Origin: Deinococcus ruber
Lineage (GTDB): Bacteria > Deinococcota > Deinococci > Deinococcales > Deinococcaceae
DNA length: 29,917 nt
Assembly (NCBI RefSeq): GCF_014648095.1
Contig: NZ_BMQL01000057.1
Location: 1-29,917 of the forward strand
Direction: 5' to 3'
Positions within the stretch are counted from its first letter, which is position 1; each line of letters opens with the position of its first letter. The position numbers and the translations under genes are program-made. Below the pieces are notes generated by a model. That model made no database searches. It saw nothing but the letters and a program-made list of their open reading frames with translations, and was not told where the DNA came from. Below are positions 23,806 through 29,917 of this stretch, piece by piece.

Positions 23806-25146
23806 TCAGGGCGTGCGCCCCGGCTGGGTTTTGGGCAAGCTGAACCAGAAGGTCGCGCCCTGGCCGGGTTTTCCCTCGGCCCAGACCCGCCCGCCGTGCC
23901 GCTGGACGAAGCGTTTGACCAGTGCCAAGCCGAGGCCCAGCCCCTCGAATTCGCGGGTACTGTGCAGCCGCTGGAACATACCGAACAGCCGATCTTTCTG
24001 CCGCATATTGAAGCCCACGCCGTTGTCTTCCACCGAGAAGACGTAGGTTTCTGCCGTCTCGTTGCAGCTGACGCGGATGCGTGTAGCTTCGACCGTGCGG
24101 CTGAACTTGATGGCGTTGCTGATGAGGGTGCTGAAGATCAGCTGAAGTGCGAGGCTGTCACCGTACACCACTGGCAGCGGGTCGATCACGAAGCTGATGC
24201 CATCTGCTGTGCTCTGCACATTCAGCCCCTTACGAACCTGCGTCAGGACCTGATTGAGGTCGATCTGACGAAGGCGCAGACGCTGCTGGCCCGCGCGGAA
24301 GTATTGCAGCAGCCCGTGCAGCAGGTCTTCCATTCGGCCCATCGCCTGCTCGATGTTGCTCAGGTAGTGCTGATGCAGTTCGGGCTTCTCCGGCTCTTCC
24401 GGTCGGGCCAGCAGATGGCCGAAATCCCGCGCCTGCCGCAGCGGCGTCAGCAGTTCGTGACTGACCGCGTACATGACCGTCTCCAGCTCTTCGTTCAGTG
24501 CAGAGAGCTGTTCGGTGCGCTCAGCCACCCGCGCTTCCAGCGACGCGTTCAACCGCTGCACTTCAGCCTGTGCGTGACGCTGCGCCGTGATATCGGTCAA
24601 GGTCACGCGGCACTGGATGGGCGTGCCACTCGGATGCTCCATCGCTTCGCCCTGCAGCTGCACCACGAGGTCGGTGTTGCCGTCACCCGTGCGGGCCAAC
24701 GACACTTCCAGCGGTGCCGCCTGCCCGGTCTGCACCAGGCGGCGCAGAAACAGCGCAAAACTGCGGGCTTCGTTCGCCGGAATAAAACTGGAGAACCGCC
24801 GTCCGGGCAGCGTCCCTTCTGCGACCCCGAGTTGCTGCCCGGCGGTACGGTTGGCCCGCTGAATAAAGCCCGCCTCGTCCAGGACCAGGTAGCCGACCGG
24901 TGCGCCGTCGAACAGCGCCTGGTACTCGCGCCGGGCGTCTTCCAGTTCGCTGTTGGTGCGCCGCAATTCCTGATTCTGCAACTCTAGCTCGATCTGGTGC
25001 AGCTGCAACTCGTGCTGCTGCCAGTCCAGCTGGGCGTTCAGGCTCTCTGGAGCCACATCAGAAAGTGGCACTGCGGGACGTGCATGATGCGCCTGCGATA
25101 GCTGATCCTCTGCTTTGTTCCTCGGGTCGTCGTTGCCATATACCAT
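23806..25146 (-). CDS. PAS-domain sensor histidine kinase
   Basis: Cytoplasmic sensor kinase, 446 residues, no membrane segment. A coiled lead-in (about 38-75) is followed by a PAS domain (about 77-190, YQALFDGAPVGYLVLDEAGF), a coiled linker, and the kinase core: the phospho-accepting His230 in SHELLTPLR, the N box with Asn344 (ISNAIKFS), G1 at 373-379 (EDNGVGF) and G2 at 402-408 (GLGLGLALVKR). All ATP-site motifs are intact. The frame extends eight codons to 25170, but the ATG at 25146 has AGGA just upstream. About 150 AT-rich bases lie ahead of it. The natural partner is probably the Rcp1-like receiver at 20686, now separated by mobile elements. The ligand is unknown. Confidence 0.93.
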   Translation of the reverse strand: MVYGNDDPRNKAEDQLSQAHHARPAVPLSDVAPESLNAQLDWQQHELQLHQIELELQNQELRRTNSELEDARREYQALFDGAPVGYLVLDEAGFIQRANRTAGQQLGVAEGTLPGRRFSSFIPANEARSFALFLRRLVQTGQAAPLEVSLARTGDGNTDLVVQLQGEAMEHPSGTPIQCRVTLTDITAQRHAQAEVQRLNASLEARVAERTEQLSALNEELETVMYAVSHELLTPLRQARDFGHLLARPEEPEKPELHQHYLSNIEQAMGRMEDLLHGLLQYFRAGQQRLRLRQIDLNQVLTQVRKGLNVQSTADGISFVIDPLPVVYGDSLALQLIFSTLISNAIKFSRTVEATRIRVSCNETAETYVFSVEDNGVGFNMRQKDRLFGMFQRLHSTREFEGLGLGLALVKRFVQRHGGRVWAEGKPGQGATFWFSLPKTQPGRTP

Positions 25147-25325
25147 AATCCTGCACCCACAGTTCAACATCGGCTCTTCAGGCCTCAGCGCTTGAAAAAG
25201 TAGAGAATTTTCTATCTTTCCACTGAAAGTCTAACTCAAATACATGCAACAGTACTTTATGCTACAGTGTTAATCTTTACATTTGCGAGTATGCCGCCCT
25301 GACGGCCTGAACCTGGTATGTCAAG

Positions 25326-26287
25326 TCAGCTCAGGAAAAGATCCTCAGAGGGGGCTGGGAGGAGGTCGCCACCCTGACTGGCCTGCAACGTTCGGAACAA
25401 CTCCCGAGCAAGGTACGTCTTGAGCGCCCGGAGGGCCGCCCGTTTTGTGTGTCCCTCTTGCTCCTTCTTCGCCACAAATGTTTTGGTGCGCTGTTCACAG
25501 CGCAGCCGGGTGAGGGCCATCAGGTGAAGTACCCTGTTGAGCTGCCGATTGCCGCTCACATTCACGCACCACCGCGTGTTCTTCCCGCCACCCCGTTCGA
25601 CCGGGGCCGCACCGCAGGAGCTCGCGAATTGATGGGCGTTCTCAAACCGCTGGATGTCACCCACCTCAGCAAGCACGGTTCCGGCCAGCACCACGCCGAT
25701 TCCCCGGAGCGTCAACAGGGCAGGGGCAACGTCGGCAACGAGTGTGGCCATGGCGTTCTCCAATTCCTTCAACGCTGCTTCCAGCGCACTCAGCACGGCC
25801 TGAAGGGCGGTGCTGAGGGCGCCCGTCGTCGCCTCTGGGAGGGCGTCGAGCATCATCTGGTTGGCCTTTCGCTGCTCGGCGAGCTTGTCCCGCGTGCGGG
25901 ACAACTCCTGCAGCCGGCTGCCCTGCTGACACGGACGGTAGGGTGGGAGGTGTGGATTGGCCAGCAACACGCGGGCGACGTTCTCCGCATCGACCAGGTC
26001 GTTCTTTTTCTTGCCCCGCCGCGCACGGTACACGCTGGTCAGGCTGGGATGGAGATGAACGACCGGCGCATCTTGAGCAAGCAGCAACGCTAGCAGCGGA
26101 GCAACGTACCGATCCCTGCGCCTTCAATCGCCCAGCAAGGCTGTTCAAACCGAGCCGACCAAGTACACAGGTGGTTCAGGCCGTCAGCGTCGTTCTGGAC
26201 GGTGACGGCGTCGAGAACGACGCCACGAGCATCGAGTGCAACTGCCGTATGGGTCGACGGGTGGGGATCAATGCCAAGAATAATCAT
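25326..26287 (-). pseudogene. IS110-family transposase split by a 1-base deletion
   Basis: Frame one (26287-26090) gives the RuvC-like DEDD start (ILGIDPHPSTHTAVALD, with the first Asp, and the Glu of AIEGAG) and ends at a TAG. The continuation is in another frame (LLALLLAQDAPVV, KKNDLVDAENVAR with further acidic ligands) and runs to 25326. It includes the C-terminal Tnp domain (LRGIGVVLAGTVLAEVGDI, SCGAAPVE, and NVSGNRQLNRVL with the serine expected at the active site). Loss of one G in a G run (26114-26116 on the plus strand) restores the reading if reversed. IS110 transposases are normally one ORF, so I call a pseudogene rather than programmed frameshifting. Confidence 0.82.
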
Positions 26288-26315
26288 GATGCCCTCCAGG
26301 AGATCGTTGGCAGTT

Positions 26316-26387
26316 CACCACCACCCGCGCAGGTCTGTTCTGGATCGGGCCCTGGGGCAGCCTGGTATCAAGCGAAGGGTGGTGGTG
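26316..26387 (-). ncRNA. Candidate IS110 bridge-RNA stem-loop
   Basis: CACCACCACCC (26316-26326) and GGGTGGTGGTG (26377-26387) form a perfect 11-bp stem around 50 bases, about 30 bases upstream of the transposase start. In IS110 elements this non-coding end is transcribed as the bridge RNA, whose large stems carry internal loops that pair with donor and target DNA. The position and stem fit. An 8-base stretch inside the loop (CCTGGTAT, 26361-26368) is repeated at the opposite end of the element (25312-25319). Function is inferred; I cannot compute the fold. Confidence 0.45.
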
Positions 26388-26608
26388 TGCCATTGAGAAA
26401 GAGAACGCGCAATTCAGGCCAACGCGATTTCCGCAGACAAATTTAGGGCGACGTCCTCTCCTCACTCCAGTTATGACATACAGACAGATTTTATGAGGAT
26501 GAGCGAAAAACGAGCTCCTAGCCGACTTCAAGAGTGATCGGCGGACGAGAACGAGGGTGTGTTTGACGCCTCAGGGGCTCAGGATCGGGGCCACCCGGAA
26601 GTGTCAGG

Positions 26609-27256
26609 CGGGTGAAGACCACGCTTGAGAATGGCGCCACCGTATAGGCCCGCAAGATCATCCTTGTCACCGACGTGCGGGCTGTCCTGCCCGAGAACAT
26701 TCACGGCCTGCGAGAAGAATGGGGGAGAGGTGCCCACCACTGCCCCTCCTACTCCCGGTGGGAAGTGAGCGGTGGTCCGATTGCGCGGTAGCAGCGTGGC
26801 TTGAATGCATCTCACCTCCAGAATGTGCTGTGCCACCAGACGATCAGGCCGGATCTCTTGGTCTGCAGCGATACTACCCAGGACTTGAGTGCCGCGCAGC
26901 GGCAACTGCTCAAGGCACGCCACATCGAAGTGATCGACGAACCTTATTATCGAGGGCATGGGCCGGGCGTTCACTTCACCTACGCAGACGGCAGTTGGAC
27001 AGAACACTGGGCGGTATACGCCCATGGTGAGCGGGTCCTGATTGCGGACTTGGCCGTGCAGCCCGGCTGCGAGGTGACAGCGGGCATCATCACGGTGAAT
27101 CCCAAGCAGGAAACGACGGTGCCAGGCGTGTACACGGCGGGTGATGTCAGCAGTGGCAATCAGCTCAGCTTCGTGCTGGCGAGTGGAGCCAGAGCCACGA
27201 TATATGCCGCGCATGCCCGGTTCGAAGACGATCTCCCTGCAGCTGTGAAAGCCTGA
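26609..27256 (+). pseudogene. Decayed thioredoxin-reductase-like flavoprotein
   Basis: One frame reads through TAG at 26645-26647 and TAG at 26789-26791. It shows ENGATV-ARKIILVTDVRAVLP, then EEWGRGAHHCPSY and WEVSGGPIA, and after the second stop the C-terminal half ending VPGVYTAGDVSSGNQLSF and ASGARATIYAAH. These are typical of the NAD(P)/FAD-dependent thioredoxin-reductase-like family. The N-terminal FAD-binding Gly motif is missing, probably lost with the IS110 insertion beside it. In the redox motif the second cysteine is Tyr (CPSY rather than CPYC). The part from 26801 is open and could be translated, but it would be a fragment only. Confidence 0.78.
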
Positions 27257-27685
27257 GCGCAAGGCTCATTCCAGAGCGCCGACCAGGTTCCCAGCTAAAC
27301 AAGTTCTCCGGTCACGTGCACCACCGACAGCATCGCGGGACGACGCACGGAAACTCCCACACCGGGATGATCCGGAAAGTGTGGCATTCACGTGCGCTGA
27401 CGTGGGTTCAGCTCGGGCGCATCCATACTTCAAGTGTCGTAGGCTCCATGCTTGCTACTCATAACGCTATCAAACTCCGCCGCCTGTCCGGAATCGCTGC
27501 CGCCTTCCGCTTACTCCTCAGTCCGTTCGTGGCGGTCCATGCTGATCTATGTCGAGGATGCAGAGTCACGATCACGCTCGCCGAACCCTAGAGGACAATG
27601 CAGCCGAACCCTGCACACAGGGGACCCTAAGCATCTGCAGGACTGCCCACCCATCCGGGGAGATCAGATGATCGCAGAACCAGTC
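27257..27685. other. Intergenic stretch without a supported gene
   Basis: Two plus-strand frames (from 27316 and 27452) are open for about 90 codons, but their translations are Arg/Ser/His-rich and lack any family pattern or ribosome site. I treat the region as non-coding or as debris between the flavoprotein remnant and the convergent two-gene operon. Confidence 0.45.
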
Positions 27686-28294
27686 TTACGGACAACTGGA
27701 GACCACGGTCAGCACTGAAGCCGCTTTCAAGGGCAGTGTGTCTGCGTCCGTCGTGCCCTTTTTGAGAAAGAGTGTCTGCGTGTCCGTGTTACGAGCGAGT
27801 GTCCCACAGTACAGCCCTGTCGCATCCGCCGTCCGATAGTACGTCGGCTTCTCCAGGGCCAGTGGATAAAAAAGCGTCGATGCTGCCAGCGCCACGGTCA
27901 GCATCACCGCCCCGCCGACCAGATTTCGTGAATCTCGCAGGAATTGCGCCGCTTTCTGTGCTGTGTCGTGCCGAGCCCTGGCCATACTCTCGAAGTCATC
28001 AAATTGCAGTGTGGTGTTGATCGTCCCCTGGGCAGCGAGGGCTGCCTTCCAGACACCAAATCCATACAAGAGCAGGGCAAGCACCAACAGGATTTTGACG
28101 ACGAACGCCCAAGTGTCGCCCCGAGGACCGAGCGCGGTAATTTGGGCCGCACCGAAGTTTAAACCGACCAGACCGCCTATCCCTGCGATGGTTGCCAGTG
28201 AACCGAACCAGAGATTAGCTGTCGCCCGGACCGCCGTGAGTTCAGCAGTTGCGACAGTTAGGACTGCATTGGGATCCTGCGTTGACCCTGTCAC
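27686..28294 (-). CDS. Three-TM membrane protein of unknown function
   Basis: 202 residues from a GTG at 28294 that overlaps the upstream stop codon (GTGA), so the two genes are translationally coupled. Hydrophobic segments lie at about residues 29-50 (LWFGSLATIAGIGGLVGL), 63-84 (AFVVKILLVLALLLYGFG) and 125-147 (LVGGAVMLTVALAASTLF). A charged loop between the second and third (DDFESMARARHD) is probably cytoplasmic, which would put the C-terminal ~55 residues outside; these contain a cysteine pair region and end in SSCP. I do not recognise the family. The SLATT-type membrane effectors have a similar size and layout, but I cannot show homology. Confidence 0.75.
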   Translation of the reverse strand: MTGSTQDPNAVLTVATAELTAVRATANLWFGSLATIAGIGGLVGLNFGAAQITALGPRGDTWAFVVKILLVLALLLYGFGVWKAALAAQGTINTTLQFDDFESMARARHDTAQKAAQFLRDSRNLVGGAVMLTVALAASTLFYPLALEKPTYYRTADATGLYCGTLARNTDTQTLFLKKGTTDADTLPLKAASVLTVVSSCP

Positions 28295-28656
28295 GGCTGA
28301 CCACCGCCCGATGAGGGAAGTGGGGGCACGGCCGCTGCCTGCTTTGCTTTCACTAGGTCTGCATGATCAAAGTGGAATATGGCGCCGCAGCCCTTCGCAT
28401 GCCCGGCTAGCGGTGACGGCTGATTGGCATGATTCTGCCCGCACTCGCACTGCACCGTTCCCATGGATACCGTGAAATTTATCTCAATCACTTGATGAAC
28501 GTGGACCACGCTCACATGGTCACACTGCGGACACGTCCACTGTTTCGTCCAGGTTGGCAGCGGTTTGTCCTTATAGCTCCACGGTTCGGCGAGAAAATTC
28601 GTGTTCTCTGCGCCATAGTCCTGCGAGTCGTACTCCCTATTTTCCGGTTGTAACAT
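28291..28656 (-). CDS. Zinc-ribbon-like hypothetical protein, first gene of a two-gene operon
   Basis: 121 residues. Cys/His pairs suggest zinc binding: CPQC at 42-45, CECG at about 70-73, and a later GHAKGCGAIFHFDH. The N-terminus is acidic and Asn/Tyr-rich, and the C-terminus is a Pro/Gly/Ser tail. It has no membrane segment. The ATG at 28656 has GGGGAG five bases upstream. The last bases overlap the start of the membrane-protein gene, so the pair probably works together, for example a cytoplasmic sensor or adaptor with a membrane effector; that is inference. A good promoter lies 80-100 bases upstream in an AT-rich stretch. The family is not recognised. Confidence 0.75.
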   Translation of the reverse strand: MLQPENREYDSQDYGAENTNFLAEPWSYKDKPLPTWTKQWTCPQCDHVSVVHVHQVIEINFTVSMGTVQCECGQNHANQPSPLAGHAKGCGAIFHFDHADLVKAKQAAAVPPLPSSGGGQP

Positions 28657-28733
28657 GGTGTCTCCCCGCCGCTGGAGCAGACAGGTACAACGGGATGACG
28701 CGCGGCAACTTCTGTTTGCAAAGAGGTGAGAAA

Positions 28734-28762
28734 AGCATAATAAATTTCACACAAAATTACAA
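28734..28762 (-). promoter_or_regulatory. Candidate promoter of the zinc-ribbon/membrane-protein operon
   Basis: On the minus strand TTGTAA (28762-28757) and TATGCT (28739-28734) are separated by 17 bases; each matches the consensus at four of six positions. The flanking DNA is AT-rich. The leader before the ATG at 28656 would be about 70 bases. Confidence 0.5.
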
Positions 28763-28945
28763 TGCAGTCGGTTGCGAAAGACAGTTCAGCAAGTAACGCG
28801 GGCGAGCACACCGCCCTACTTCGGACGATTCACTGTTCTATCGTCGCCGGCAGGTTATTTTCGCCTTCCGCACGCCGACGAGTAGCACGCACCTGGAGAG
28901 CGAAAGGTGCCTTCCAGTGTGTATCACGTGGTAATAGACGCACTA

Positions 28946-29550
28946 TTGACCTCGAACTAAGGCGGCAACGGGGGTAACCTGGGGCCATGTCTCAGGTGTG
29001 GCGCCCAAGTCGTTTGACCCGTAGTCAGTTGGAGGAGCGGCGTTTGGATGCGTTGCCATTGCTGGACGATCCAGCGTTGTCGACCAGCACGTTGGCCGAG
29101 CAGTTTGGTGTGCAGGCGAGTACCGTTCGCACGTGGCGTCGACGGTCTCGTCTTCAGGGGTGCCTCGACGCGCGTCCTATCACCGGCCGTCCATCTCAAC
29201 TCTCGGATGAGCACATTGCGGAACTGATCGACATCATCCGTGCAGGCCCCGATCCGCAACGCTTCCCGGATCATCGCTGGAATGCCCGTCGGGTGCGTGA
29301 ACTGATCGGCCTCACATATGGGATCTGGTATCACCCGGATTGGGTTGGGAAGCTGCTGCGACGGTGGGGCTTCTCGTGGCAGAAAAGCGAGAACCGCGCT
29401 GTAGAACGCGACGAAGCTCGCATCGAGTGTTGGGTAGAGGAACAGCGTCCGATCTTGGAGCAAAAAGTCGAGGCCGGCGAAACGCTCGTCTTTGTGGATG
29501 AAGTCGGGTTCAGCTTGAAACCAACCATGGCCTACAGCTGGGCACCACGG
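28946..29550 (+). mobile_element. Truncated IS630-family element
   Basis: The left edge is proposed at 28946, where TTGACCTCG follows a TA, matching the TTGATCTCC/TA edge of the intact IS630 in this window. The transposase gene begins 41 bases inside. Homology ends abruptly near 29550, so the right end is missing. Confidence 0.5.
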
Positions 29551-29673
29551 TTACATTACGAGTCCGGCGTTCGCTTTTTCCACGTTCCTATACCCGCATT
29601 CCCATGGGTTGAACTTACGTTCGCCTTACCTCTTACGAGGAGAAATACGGGCTTACCGTGTTCCGTTCGTTGA
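28987..29673 (+). pseudogene. IS630-family transposase, C-terminal half lost
   Basis: From the ATG at 28987 the protein follows the IS630 pattern: SRLTRSQLEERRL, a helix-turn-helix (LAEQFGVQASTVRTWRR), RWGFSWQKSENRAV, and the first catalytic Asp in FVDEVGFSLKP. It stops resembling the family after SWAPR at about 29550. The second Asp and the Glu are absent, so it is non-functional. The remaining 40 codons to 29673 run into unrelated low-GC DNA. It is a distant relative, not a copy, of the transposase at 21288. Confidence 0.85.
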
Positions 29674-29917
29674 TACAGATCGGTTAGGTGCCCTCTGTCC
29701 GCCGGTAGTGTTTGGAGTATCCACGCTAAGGAATGACATAATCCTCAGTCCGCACTACATTCCCCTTATTTTGGGTCAAGCCGTTGAGCAACTTAAGCTT
29801 GTTTGGAGTAACGACGTTTAACAAGAGTTCACTTACATTCACCATACGATCCAACCCTAGAAGCTGCCAAGAACATTTCTGAAGCTTGGCAAAGGAAGTT
29901 TGGAATGAGCAGAATAC
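29551..29917 (+). other. Low-GC tail of foreign-looking DNA with possible partial ORFs
   Basis: Base composition drops sharply here. One plus-strand frame is open through 29821 (RAYRVPFVDTDRLGALC, then LILGQAVEQLKLVWSN). Another runs off the window edge (HSPYDPTLEAAKNISEAWQR). Both look coding and may be one gene broken by a frameshift near 29810. I do not recognise either. The start lies in the sequence that replaced the end of the IS630 transposase. Confidence 0.4.

Larger units (their letters stand above)
25316..26481 (-). mobile_element. IS110-family element, inactivated transposase
   Basis: The transposase (25326-26287) is flanked by a short 3' end and a roughly 190-base non-coding 5' end, the layout of the IS110 group. 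Limits are tentative: GTATGTCA (25316-25323) and TGACATAC (26474-26481) are inverted copies at the two edges, but IS110 elements need not have inverted repeats, so this may be chance. Confidence 0.55.

Noticed and set aside
26090..26287. Programmed frameshift in the IS110 transposase
   Set aside because: IS110 transposases are normally a single ORF and no slippery heptamer or stimulatory structure is evident; a 1-base deletion is simpler.
29551..29821. Toxin gene (CcdB-like) in the low-GC tail
   Set aside because: The length and C-terminus do not match the family pattern on inspection, so no identity is claimed.

Overview
The window is GC-rich accessory DNA, best explained as a Deinococcus-type (Deinococcota) replicon. 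That placement is inference. It rests on the high GC content, on TANNNT -10 boxes a few bases before some starts (leaderless style), and on the mix of IS630, IS110, ISL3, IS6 and IS4 relatives among signalling genes. I saw no rRNA, tRNA, CRISPR array or replication gene.

Left block (1-5375): a carbohydrate-uptake island. A minus-strand operon runs from a GH2 glycosidase to a sugar-binding protein to the first ABC permease, which continues past the window edge. A stem-loop between binding protein and permease probably sets their relative expression. An ArsR-type winged-helix regulator is divergently transcribed, and a 22-bp dyad lies in the shared control region.

Central block (5587-18435): a c-di-GMP signalling cluster worn down by mutation and transposition. 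It holds a dead PAS-GAF gene, an unknown protein, an intact PAS-PAS-GGDEF-EAL protein, a broken IS6 transposase, a GGDEF remnant fused end to end with a broken ISL3 transposase, an intact OmpR-type response regulator, a pair of unknown ORFs separated by one TGA, a TPR-GGDEF cyclase, a stand-alone EAL phosphodiesterase, and a second OmpR-type regulator killed by three lesions (start ATG to ATA, an internal TAG, a 1-base deletion). The two regulators are clear paralogues.

Right block (18559-29917): a large DUF937-like protein with one membrane segment and Ig-like repeats, two small helical proteins, an Rcp1-like response regulator and a PAS histidine kinase that could be its partner, an intact IS630 element (TA target, inverted repeats found) lying against an IS4-type transposase remnant, a Gly-rich KGG/con-10-type stress protein with its own promoter and terminator, an IS110 element whose transposase is frameshifted but whose non-coding end still carries a strong candidate bridge-RNA fold, a decayed thioredoxin-reductase-like gene, a two-gene operon of unknown function (zinc-ribbon-like protein plus three-TM protein), and a second, truncated IS630 that runs abruptly into a low-GC tail.

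Overall this looks like a plastic region combining sugar uptake, c-di-GMP turnover and many transposon scars. The points most worth following are the IS110 non-coding RNA candidate, the unexplained two-gene operon, the two-paralogue regulator pair, and the DUF937-Ig surface-type protein.
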